Notes: generated by a model from the sequence alone, not told the origin. A DNA stretch of 5,904 nucleotides from Pelotomaculum sp. (GCA_022839445.1 JALHFC010000080.1:1-5904); one strand, 5' to 3'. Numbered from the stretch's first letter, positions 1-5,501 are shown. Made by a program: numbers and translations.

Positions 1-1437
1 ACTAGGCGCAAGGAATCCTTTCAGCCGCGGGAGCCGGGCAAAGTCGGTATATACGTTTGTGGGCCGACAACATACAATTTCATTCACCTCGGCAACGCAA
101 GGCCGCTGGTGTTTTTCGACACGGTGCGCCGTTATCTGGCCTACAAGGGCTACGATGTTTACTACATCCAGAATTTTACCGACGTGGACGATAAAATTAT
201 CAACCGGGCCGCGCAAGAGGGAAAGGATTTTTTTGAACTGGCTCGCCGTTATATTAACGAGTATTTTAAGGACGCCGACGCTCTAAATGTGCGCCGGGCG
301 GACATGCACCCGAAGGTGTCGGAGCATATCCCCGAAATCATTGAGATGGTGGAGACACTAATAAATAACGGCTTTGCTTACGTGGTGGACGGCGACGTTT
401 ACTTTGAGGTGCGCAAATTTGACAGCTATGGCAGCCTTTCCGGGCGCACCCTGGAGGATATGCAGGCCGGCGCCCGGGTAGAGGTAGATGCCCGCAAGCG
501 TGATCCAATGGACTTTGCCCTATGGAAGTCTGCCAGGCCGGGAGAGCCATCCTGGGACAGTCCCTGGGGGCCAGGCAGGCCGGGTTGGCACATTGAATGT
601 TCTGTTATGTCGCTCAAATACCTGGGAGCAAACTTCGATATCCATGGTGGGGGCTTTGATCTGGTTTTCCCGCACCATGAAAATGAAAAGGCCCAAAGCG
701 AAGCAGCCACAGGCGAGCCGTTTGTACGGTATTGGGTGCATAACGGTTTTATTACCGTCAACGAAGAGAAGATGTCCAAATCGCTGGGCAACTTTTTTCT
801 GGTGAGGGACATCCTGTCCAAGTTTGCGCCGGAAATAGTGCGGTTCTTCCTTCTGTCCACCCACTATAGAAGTCCCTTGGATTTTGATGATGAAAAACTA
901 ACATCTACAGGGCGAGGTCTAGCGAGAATTAAAACCAGTATCCGTCTTTTATCTGAATCCCTAGAAAAGAATGTAGGTAAAGGCGATGTTCTGGTGGCGG
1001 GCGAATTAAGCCCGGTGTTGGACTCGCTAAAGGACGCCTTCGAAGCCGCTATGGACGATGACTTTAATACCGCCCTAGCAGTCGGCGTCCTGTTCGACTT
1101 GGCAAGGGAAGTTAACACTGCCGTGCAAAAACTTGGGGTAGCGCTATCCCGTGCCGACAAAGATGTTTTGCAAAAGGCAATGGATCTATTTGGTACATTT
1201 AATGAGGTGCTGGGTATTTTTAAAACGAACGATCAAGGGAAAATGTTACAGGGCGGCATGGCCGAAGACGATTCCGGCCTTACCGAAGGGCTGATCAACC
1301 TGATTATCGAAGTCCGGCAGGAAGCCCGCCATAAAAAAGACTGGGGGACTGCCGACCGGATCAGGGACGGGCTAAAAGGACTAGGCATTATCCTGGAGGA
1401 TACACCGCAGGGAGTGCGCTGGAAAAAGCAGGTGTGA
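1..1437 (+). CDS. cysS: Cysteinyl-tRNA synthetase, 5' end cut by window
   Basis: Class I aminoacyl-tRNA synthetase that charges tRNA-Cys with cysteine in the cytoplasm. The reading frame is open from base 1 and 478 residues are visible. Comparison with the usual family start suggests only about eight N-terminal residues are missing. In visible numbering, the HIGH-type motif is HLGN at 29-32 and KMSKS is at 257-261 (bases 769-783). The four zinc ligands of the family appear as C20 (in VCGPT), C200 (in WHIECS), H225 and E229 (in FPHHENE), with the same spacing as E. coli C28/C209/H234/E238. The C-terminal third carries the helical anticodon-binding region. An internal GTG at base 109 is not the start, because the HIGH motif and one zinc ligand lie upstream of it. 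The stop overlaps the next gene's earliest possible start (GTGA), so the two are probably cotranscribed. The family assignment is very secure. Confidence 0.97.
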   Translation, partial: TRRKESFQPREPGKVGIYVCGPTTYNFIHLGNARPLVFFDTVRRYLAYKGYDVYYIQNFTDVDDKIINRAAQEGKDFFELARRYINEYFKDADALNVRRADMHPKVSEHIPEIIEMVETLINNGFAYVVDGDVYFEVRKFDSYGSLSGRTLEDMQAGARVEVDARKRDPMDFALWKSARPGEPSWDSPWGPGRPGWHIECSVMSLKYLGANFDIHGGGFDLVFPHHENEKAQSEAATGEPFVRYWVHNGFITVNEEKMSKSLGNFFLVRDILSKFAPEIVRFFLLSTHYRSPLDFDDEKLTSTGRGLARIKTSIRLLSESLEKNVGKGDVLVAGELSPVLDSLKDAFEAAMDDDFNTALAVGVLFDLAREVNTAVQKLGVALSRADKDVLQKAMDLFGTFNEVLGIFKTNDQGKMLQGGMAEDDSGLTEGLINLIIEVRQEARHKKDWGTADRIRDGLKGLGIILEDTPQGVRWKKQV

Positions 1438-1439
1438 AA

Positions 1440-1853
1440 ATGTTGTTTGCTGCTCTGGGCGAAGCCGGACGTCCGGAAGAGCTACCGTCCTTGGTATTGG
1501 CCTATATTGGGGATGCCGTGTATGAACTAGGCGTGCGCGCTCATCTGGTCCAAGCCGGGCTAGTTAAAGTTGACAAGCTGCACAGTGAGTCTGTCAAGTA
1601 TGTAAACGCCGGCGCGCAGGCTAAAATTATAAAGGCGCTGGAAGGAATACTCACCCGGGAAGAGGCGGCGGTGGCAAGAAGGGGTCGCAATGCCAAAACA
1701 GCCCACGTCCCCCGGAGCGCCGGGGTGATTGAGTACCGGCACAGCACTGCGCTGGAAAGCCTAATCGGTTACCTCTACCTGAAGGGGGACGGCGACAGGC
1801 TATATCAGATTATTACCCTGGCGCTGCAAGTGGTGAGTGAAAACAACCGGTGA
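1440..1853 (+). CDS. mrnC: Mini-ribonuclease III (Mini-III)
   Basis: Double-strand-specific RNase made of an RNase III catalytic domain without the dsRNA-binding domain. In B. subtilis it matures both ends of 23S rRNA. Taking ATG 1440 as the start gives 137 residues, a normal size. The catalytic signature LAYIGDAVYE lies near the N-terminus (Asp at residue 25). The conserved RRGRNAK and EYRHSTALE blocks follow, the latter carrying the second acidic active-site residue (Glu at about 106). An in-frame GTG at 1434 overlaps the cysS stop and would add two residues. I prefer ATG 1440 because AGGTG at 1430-1434 sits five bases before it, whereas no good ribosome-binding site is placed for the GTG. 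It lies between cysS and the thyX-like gene, 25 bases before that gene's preferred start. In many Firmicutes mrnC is directly followed by rlmB. Identification is secure; the start is uncertain by two codons. Confidence 0.95.
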   Translation: MLFAALGEAGRPEELPSLVLAYIGDAVYELGVRAHLVQAGLVKVDKLHSESVKYVNAGAQAKIIKALEGILTREEAAVARRGRNAKTAHVPRSAGVIEYRHSTALESLIGYLYLKGDGDRLYQIITLALQVVSENNR

Positions 1854-1863
1854 GCAATATTTT

Positions 1864-1872
1864 GGAGAGTGG
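1864..1872 (+). promoter_or_regulatory. Ribosome binding site deciding the TTG start of the thyX-like gene
   Basis: The purine-rich GGAGAGTGG lies 6-11 bases before an in-frame TTG at 1879. The alternative in-frame GTG at 1837 lies inside mrnC and has no comparable site. The residues between 1837 and 1879 do not resemble a ThyX N-terminus. The TTG start is therefore preferred, by inference. Confidence 0.6.
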
Positions 1873-1878
1873 TCCGTT

Positions 1879-2736
1879 TTGAAAAAAAGCTACGTTGGCG
1901 AAGGCAAGGTTGGGCTTATTGCCGGTGGAGGTAAAATCTATACCGATCTAGCAGCTAGGTTTGTAGGCTCCGAGAAATCATTGGATGAAATTATAGCGGC
2001 GCCGTATTCTAAAGAAATCGTTTTAAGAATTTTAAACAGCGGGCATAAGGCAGCCGTCGAATTTGATTATTTTCTTTTTGGTATCGAGGGTTATGCCCGT
2101 GTTACAGAGGTACAGTTAGTTAGAAAAAGAATAGCTTCATATATGATTAAAACCGGGCGTATGGATAAGTACGGTAAAAGATCATTTGATGTGGTTATAC
2201 CCAAGCATATTGAAAATAATAAAACAAGCTATAAATTACCCGTAAGTTCGCTGACTTTATCAGACGGAACTCCGTTAGGAAACTACATCCCCAAAGGCGA
2301 GATCGAGCTGAATTACTTGGTGGGTGTAGATGATATTTTGGATATAATAGAAAACTGGTATGAGGCCGGTGTTAAAAATGGTTTCCCGGAAGAAGAATTA
2401 AGGTATTTAAAACCCCAAGCGACGGAATTTAAAGCAATAATAGGTATGAATGCTCATGCTTTATTGGATTGGTTTGCAATTCGTTGTTGCCAAAGGGCGC
2501 AAACTGAAATAAGAGACTTGGCCTATAAAATGTTGGAGCTATGCCAAGAAGCGGCGCCGGATCTTTTCGCGAACGCCGGGCCTAATTGTGTTGTCCTGGG
2601 TTATTGCCCTGAAAATGAAATGCAGCATGAAGGTTGCCGTGGAAAAGTATTCACTAAAAATGAGGTCATTAAGTTGTTGCAGAAAGCCAGGAAATCAAAA
2701 ACTAAGGACAAAAAAGGAGAGGACCCAACTGGATGA
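1879..2736 (+). CDS. Divergent ThyX-like flavin-dependent thymidylate synthase paralogue
   Basis: ThyX enzymes use FAD and methylenetetrahydrofolate to methylate dUMP. From TTG 1879 the protein has 285 residues, longer than the usual 220-260. Family marks include a GHKAAVEF block (residues 55-62), Q79, the signature region 82-94, and a C-terminal block from N191 through R202 to AQTEIRDLA. The signature usually reads RHRxxSxNxxSxR but here reads RKRIASYMIKTGR. Mapped on Thermotoga maritima ThyX (numbering from memory), Q75, R78, R80, R90, N163 and R174 are kept, while H79 becomes K, E86 becomes I, S88 becomes T and N169 becomes D. The usual EH pair after the GH motif is EF. A Cys-rich tail (C237, C243, C253) and a Lys-rich end follow. 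GC content is visibly lower than in the neighbours. Ribosome and RNA genes surround it, and it overlaps rlmB by 8 bases. Fold assignment is secure; thymidylate synthesis is doubtful, so no symbol is given. Confidence 0.85.
   Translation: MKKSYVGEGKVGLIAGGGKIYTDLAARFVGSEKSLDEIIAAPYSKEIVLRILNSGHKAAVEFDYFLFGIEGYARVTEVQLVRKRIASYMIKTGRMDKYGKRSFDVVIPKHIENNKTSYKLPVSSLTLSDGTPLGNYIPKGEIELNYLVGVDDILDIIENWYEAGVKNGFPEEELRYLKPQATEFKAIIGMNAHALLDWFAIRCCQRAQTEIRDLAYKMLELCQEAAPDLFANAGPNCVVLGYCPENEMQHEGCRGKVFTKNEVIKLLQKARKSKTKDKKGEDPTG
2714..2722 (+). promoter_or_regulatory. Strong ribosome binding site for rlmB at a CTG start
   Basis: AAGGAGAGG, inside the end of the thyX-like gene, is the best Shine-Dalgarno sequence in the operon. 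Its GGAG core lies nine bases before CTG 2729. No ATG, GTG or TTG is available in the rlmB frame at a workable distance; the two nearby ATGs (2733 and 2736) are both out of frame. Confidence 0.65.
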
Positions 2737-3490
2737 TGTCATTGCCGGGCGCAACCCCGTGCGCGAGGCTTTAAAGGCCGACCGGCCTATCAATAAGATC
2801 ATGATTGCCGGTGCTGTTTTATCCGGTCCTTTGCAGGAGATATTTACAAAAGCCAGGGAAAAGAACATACCGGTCCAGAAAGTGGACCGCCGGCGCTTGA
2901 ACAAATTTGTTCCCGAGGCGTCTCATCAAGGTGTGGTCGCCCTGGTGGCCGCCAGAGAATATGTAGATATTGAGGACATCCTGGTAAGTGTGAAACCAGG
3001 GGAGGCGCCTTTCCTTTTTATTCTGGATGAAATCCACGATCCCCATAACCTGGGGGCGATTCTCCGCACTGCTTGCGCCGCCGGGGCTCACGGTGTGATT
3101 ATACCCCGCCGCCGTTCGGCGCCGTTGACACCTGCCGTGGCCAAGTCTTCTGCGGGGGCTATAGAATATATGCCTGTGGCCAGGGTAGCCAATATTGCCC
3201 AAACCATTGATGTTTTAAAAAGAAAAGGGTTATGGATCGCCGGCGCGGACGCAGGCGGCAATGAAATATTCTGGGACGCGCGTCTTGACGGCCCAATGGC
3301 TCTGGTAATCGGGGGCGAGGATAAGGGGCTTGGGCGCCTCATTAAGGAGCGCTGCGATGTCCTGGTCAGATTGCCAATGAACGGCCGGGTGAATTCTTTA
3401 AACGCCTCGGTCGCTGCTGCCCTACTTGCCTATGAAGTGTTACGGCAAAGAAGAAAGGCATTAAAAGATGAAGGAGTTTTTAGTGGTTGA
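2729..3490 (+). CDS. rlmB: 23S rRNA 2'-O-methyltransferase, TrmH/SPOUT family (RlmB/YacO)
   Basis: S-adenosylmethionine-dependent 2'-O-methyltransferase of the SpoU/TrmH family. The E. coli member methylates G2251 in the 23S rRNA P-loop. Taking CTG 2729 as the start gives 253 residues, matching the roughly 249 of B. subtilis YacO. The start region, DDVIAGRNPVREAL, aligns with the family N-terminus. Residues 1-75 form the L30e-like substrate-binding domain. The knotted SPOUT domain follows, with motif 1 DPHNLGAILRT (N107, R113), motif 2 LVIGGEDKGL (192-201) and motif 3 LPMNGRVNSLNAS (215-227). An in-frame ATG at 2660 would add 23 residues that are merely out-of-frame thyX sequence, so it is unlikely. 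The gene overlaps the thyX-like gene by 8 bases and rae1 by 23, which points to coupled translation. Exact target specificity is inferred from family membership. The unusual CTG start is the only real uncertainty. Confidence 0.94.
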   Translation: MDDVIAGRNPVREALKADRPINKIMIAGAVLSGPLQEIFTKAREKNIPVQKVDRRRLNKFVPEASHQGVVALVAAREYVDIEDILVSVKPGEAPFLFILDEIHDPHNLGAILRTACAAGAHGVIIPRRRSAPLTPAVAKSSAGAIEYMPVARVANIAQTIDVLKRKGLWIAGADAGGNEIFWDARLDGPMALVIGGEDKGLGRLIKERCDVLVRLPMNGRVNSLNASVAAALLAYEVLRQRRKALKDEGVFSG

Positions 3491-3980
3491 CGGCTACAAT
3501 ATCATTTTCGCCTGGCCTGAGTTTGAAAAGATCAAAGATACCGACTTGGCGCATGCCAGGTCCAGGCTGGTGTCGATATTGGCCAACCATTCCCCGTTAT
3601 CCGGTCAAAAAATCTACGTAGTTTTTGACGCTCATCTTGTCAAGGGCTCCGTTCAAAGGACCGAAGTCATCGACGGTATAGAGGTAATCTATACCCAGAT
3701 GGGAGAAACCGCCGATACCTTTATTGAAAGCATGGTGGGCGAGCTATTGAAAAAGGGGATTGTCCATGTTGCTACTTCGGATTGCGCCGAGCAGGGGATA
3801 GTTTTCGGAAGGGGGGCATATCGTGTAACGCCCGGTGAGTTGCGCGCCAATATAAACAAGACCAAAAATGAAAGCAGGGAGCGCTACCAAAGGAACTTAC
3901 CAGTAGACGCTTACCTGGAAAACCGTCTTTTAGACAAGGTCAGGTCTAAATTGGAAAGATTGCGCCGGGGAAAGAAGTGA
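3468..3980 (+). CDS. rae1: Rae1/YacP, ribosome-associated NYN-domain endoribonuclease
   Basis: NYN (PIN-like) domain nuclease. The B. subtilis homologue Rae1/YacP cleaves certain mRNAs inside the A site of translating ribosomes. The protein has 170 residues, the usual length. Visible acidic-site elements are VVDGYN (D8, N11), VVFDAHLVKG (D54), GETAD (D83) and ATSD (D105), arranged as in the PIN/NYN metal centre. The C-terminus is rich in Arg and Lys, fitting rRNA or ribosome contact. ATG 3468 is preceded by AAAGG at 3454-3458 at good spacing. An in-frame GTG at 3483 with GGAG before it could also initiate but would remove conserved residues. It overlaps the end of rlmB by 23 bases and is the last gene before the sigH promoter region, matching the B. 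subtilis order rlmB-yacP-sigH. Identification is secure; mRNA targets in this organism cannot be read from the sequence. Confidence 0.94.
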   Translation: MKEFLVVDGYNIIFAWPEFEKIKDTDLAHARSRLVSILANHSPLSGQKIYVVFDAHLVKGSVQRTEVIDGIEVIYTQMGETADTFIESMVGELLKKGIVHVATSDCAEQGIVFGRGAYRVTPGELRANINKTKNESRERYQRNLPVDAYLENRLLDKVRSKLERLRRGKK

Positions 3981-4040
3981 AGCAGGGGGACGGTTAATGT
4001 GAAAGTACGGAAACAAATGGATACTTTCATCCGTTCTGCT
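3981..4040 (+). repeat. Interrupted hairpin directly after the rae1 stop
   Basis: Three nested paired segments can be drawn: AGCAG 3981-3985 with CTGCT 4036-4040, ACGG 3990-3993 with CCGT 4031-4034, and TGAAAGTA 4000-4007 with TACTTTCA 4022-4029. The inner loop has 14 bases. It starts on the first base after the rae1 stop. No clean run of T follows, so it is a poor intrinsic terminator. It may mark the 3' end of the cysS operon mRNA or protect it, by inference. Confidence 0.45.
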
Positions 4041-4043
4041 GTG

Positions 4044-4175
4044 TAAAGCATTTTCATGGTTGTTCTTTTGCTTCCTTCGCGGCTTGTACTATTTTCACCT
4101 TGACGAGCTGTAGCCCCTTCGTTATAATTAAGTTTGGAAACTAGAACTATAAAACTCACCTTGAACAATGCTTTA
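4044..4175. repeat. 132-base segment bounded by imperfect inverted repeats around the sigH promoter
   Basis: TAAAGCATTTTCATGG at 4044-4059 matches the reverse complement of 4159-4175 (TAAAGCATTGTTCAAGG) at 15 of 16 positions with one gap. The ends read TAAAGC and GCTTTA. The segment encloses the sigH promoter. It could be a small MITE-like remnant, a binding site for a regulator, or chance. No obvious longer target duplication flanks it. Confidence 0.35.
4100..4128 (+). promoter_or_regulatory. Housekeeping sigma-A type promoter of sigH
   Basis: The -35 box TTGACG (4100-4105) and a perfect -10 box TATAAT (4123-4128) are separated by the ideal 17 bases. Transcription would start near 4135, leaving a leader of about 147 bases before the sigH start. 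This fits sigH having its own promoter downstream of yacP. The -35 region includes TTGACGAG, a poor match to the Spo0A box (6 of 8), too weak to call. Confidence 0.8.
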
Positions 4176-4270
4176 ACCTGCGAAAAAGAAAAACTGTCCA
4201 CAATTTTTTGCCCGGTTTCGTGCAAGAGAGGAAAGGATTTTTATTTTTATTGTGGGGAAATGAGAAGAGT

Positions 4271-4276
4271 GAGGGG
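4271..4276 (+). promoter_or_regulatory. Ribosome binding site of sigH
   Basis: GAGGGG ends five bases before GTG 4282 and supports that start. An out-of-frame ATG at 4280 directly followed by TGA overlaps the GTG. Confidence 0.65.
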
Positions 4277-4281
4277 ATAAT

Positions 4282-4926
4282 GTGAGTCTTCAGGCCCAAA
4301 GGGAGGTTCCTAACGGGTATCAGGTTTTAGTTGACGAGGAGGTAGTTGATTTTGCGCGGGAAGGTGATGATAATGCTCTAGAGTATTTGATTAACAAATA
4401 TAAGAATTTTGTCCGGGCTAAGGCCCGCTCCTACTTTTTAATTGGAGCTGACCGGGAAGATATTATCCAGGAGGGTATGATTGGCTTATATAAGGCTATT
4501 CGCGACTTCCGGATGGACAAGTTGTCGTCGTTCCGGGCGTTTGCGGAGCTTTGTATTACGCGCCAGATCATTACTGCGATTAAGACGGCAACCAGACAAA
4601 AACATATTCCTTTAAATTCCTATGTATCTCTTAACAAACCTATTTATGACGAAGATTCGGACCGTACCTTACTGGATGTTATCTCAGGCTCTAAAATTAC
4701 AGATCCCGAGGAATTGATTATTTCCAGGGAAGAGTTTGATGATATAGAGGAAAAAATGGGTGAGATCTTAAGTTCGCTGGAATGGAAAGTCCTGATGTCA
4801 TACTTGGAAGGAAAATCATACCAAGAAATAGCCGAAGACCTTAATCGCCACGTCAAATCAATTGACAATGCCCTGCAGAGAGTCAAACGAAAACTGGAAC
4901 GTTACCTCGAAAAAAGGGATGATTAA
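4282..4926 (+). CDS. sigH: RNA polymerase sigma factor SigH (Spo0H)
   Basis: Alternative sigma-70 family factor that directs transcription at the transition to stationary phase and the onset of sporulation in spore-forming Firmicutes. It has 214 residues, close to the roughly 218 of B. subtilis SigH. Long stretches are family-identical, for example NFVRAKARSYFLIGADRED, ELCITRQIITAIKTATRQ and RHVKSIDNALQRVKRKLE. Region 2 spans about residues 33-105 and includes the core-binding and -10-recognising helices (ADREDIIQEGMIGLYKAIRD). Region 4 spans about 160-210 with a helix-turn-helix at 177-199 for the -35 element. The GTG start has a Shine-Dalgarno (GAGGGG), and the N-terminus MSLQAQ resembles known SigH starts. 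It has its own promoter (4100-4128) and a terminator (4993-5032), so it is probably monocistronic, with possible read-through from the cysS operon. This gene strongly supports a sporulating organism. Confidence 0.98.
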   Translation: MSLQAQREVPNGYQVLVDEEVVDFAREGDDNALEYLINKYKNFVRAKARSYFLIGADREDIIQEGMIGLYKAIRDFRMDKLSSFRAFAELCITRQIITAIKTATRQKHIPLNSYVSLNKPIYDEDSDRTLLDVISGSKITDPEELIISREEFDDIEEKMGEILSSLEWKVLMSYLEGKSYQEIAEDLNRHVKSIDNALQRVKRKLERYLEKRDD

Positions 4927-4992
4927 CCAGTCAGTTAATGTTGTTATGAGGATTTATTAATTTAATGTTCTACAACTGAAATGGCGAAGAAT

Positions 4993-5032
4993 AAGACTTT
5001 TAATCAGGCGCCCATTTTTAAAGGTCTTTTTT
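4993..5032 (+). terminator. Intrinsic terminator of sigH
   Basis: AAGACTTTTAA (4993-5003) pairs with TTAAAGGTCTT (5018-5028) over 11 bp with one G-U pair and a 14-base loop, followed by TTTT (5029-5032). It lies 67 bases after the sigH stop and just before the tRNA promoter, separating the two transcription units. The stretch 4927-4992 shows nothing else recognisable. Confidence 0.75.
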
Positions 5033-5037
5033 AACGC

Positions 5038-5066
5038 TTGACATTGGCTTAAAAATCACGTACAAT
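5038..5066 (+). promoter_or_regulatory. Strong promoter of the tRNA cluster
   Basis: A consensus -35 box TTGACA (5038-5043), a 17-base spacer and TACAAT (5061-5066) form a near-ideal housekeeping promoter. The predicted start near 5073 leaves a leader of under ten bases before the first tRNA, typical of stable-RNA promoters. Confidence 0.85.
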
Positions 5067-5081
5067 AATTCTTGTGTCACT

Positions 5082-5157
5082 GCCGACGTAGCTCAATTGG
5101 CAGAGCAGCTGATTTGTAATCAGCAGGTTGCGGGTTCGAGTCCCATCGTCGGCTCCA
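5082..5157 (+). tRNA. tRNA-Thr (anticodon TGT)
   Basis: Complete cloverleaf of 76 bases with encoded CCA. The acceptor pair GCCGACG/CGTCGGC is perfect, and the anticodon stem GCTGA/TCAGC encloses loop TTTGTAA with anticodon TGT at 5115-5117, reading ACA and related Thr codons. The T-stem GCGGG/CCCAT contains one G-U and one C-A mismatch, a small irregularity. It is the first gene of the cluster, close behind a strong promoter. Confidence 0.96.
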
Positions 5158-5269
5158 GTTTGGAAGTGTGAAGTGGGAAATGAGAGGTGAGATTAAGGAG
5201 GAATTCGCTTTAGCGAATTCCAACAAATAAATTCTCACATCCAACCTCTCACCTCCCACATCTAAATAC
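5158..5269. repeat. Palindromic spacer repeat, copy 1 (112 bases)
   Basis: Fills the whole gap between tRNA-Thr(TGT) and tRNA-Tyr. The core is a perfect 9-bp hairpin GGAATTCGC (5200-5208) / GCGAATTCC (5213-5221) with loop TTTA. The outer arms are purine-rich on the left (GTGGGA, TGAGAGGT) and their rough complements on the right (ACCTCTCA, TCCCAC), so the element folds as one long imperfect hairpin. It ends in AAATAC just before the tRNA. No T-run follows, so it is not an intrinsic terminator. A sister copy lies at 5578-5689. Confidence 0.85.
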
Positions 5270-5354
5270 GGAGGGGTTCCCGAGTGGTTAAAGGGAGCAG
5301 ACTGTAAATCTGCCGGCGACGCCTTCGCTGGTTCGAATCCAGCCCCCTCCACCA
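5270..5354 (+). tRNA. tRNA-Tyr (anticodon GTA)
   Basis: Class II tRNA of 85 bases with a long variable arm (GGC/GCC stem) and encoded CCA. The acceptor pair GGAGGGG/CCCCTCC is perfect. The anticodon stem GCAGA/TCTGC encloses loop CTGTAAA with anticodon GTA at 5304-5306. The T-stem GCTGG/CCAGC is perfect. Confidence 0.97.
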
Positions 5355-5379
5355 ATAACACTAAGTAATGTTGCATTGT

Positions 5380-5408
5380 TTGCAAAAGGGCTTTATGTTT
5401 GATATAAT
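5380..5408 (+). promoter_or_regulatory. Extended -10 promoter in front of the initiator tRNA
   Basis: TTGCAA (5380-5385), a 17-base spacer and a perfect TATAAT (5403-5408), with TG at 5400-5401 forming an extended -10. The predicted start near 5415 is only about eight bases before the initiator tRNA. It would give the last three tRNAs their own supply independent of the cluster promoter. The rest of 5355-5422 shows nothing else. Confidence 0.7.
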
Positions 5409-5422
5409 AAAATTTGGATCGT

Positions 5423-5497
<75 letters not shown>

Positions 5498-5501
5498 ATA
5501 T

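Noticed and set aside
426..864. Long minus-strand open frames within cysS
   Set aside because: They lie entirely over conserved cysS coding sequence, have no ribosome binding site and no recognisable protein; they reflect the GC-rich codon pattern of cysS.
1837..1878. Upstream GTG as the start of the thyX-like gene
   Set aside because: It lies within mrnC, has no ribosome binding site, and the 14 extra residues do not look like a ThyX N-terminus; TTG 1879 has GGAGAG in front.
4100..4107. Spo0A box at TTGACGAG in the sigH promoter
   Set aside because: Only 6 of 8 positions match the TTGTCGAA consensus and it coincides with the -35 box, which explains it sufficiently.
3911..4225. Minus-strand open frame of 104 residues over the rae1-sigH gap
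   Set aside because: Half of it is antisense to rae1 and the remainder covers the sigH promoter and repeats; no family resemblance or clear ribosome binding site.
5200..5221. Spacer hairpin as an intrinsic terminator
   Set aside because: Neither strand has a T-run after the stem, and the tRNA-Tyr gene downstream has no promoter of its own that I can see.
5077..5385. A 102-residue open frame on the minus strand across the tRNA-Thr and tRNA-Tyr genes
   Set aside because: It is the antisense translation of tRNA genes (runs such as WDSNPQPADYKSAALPIELR and GAGFEPAKASPADLQSA are well-known false proteins of this origin).
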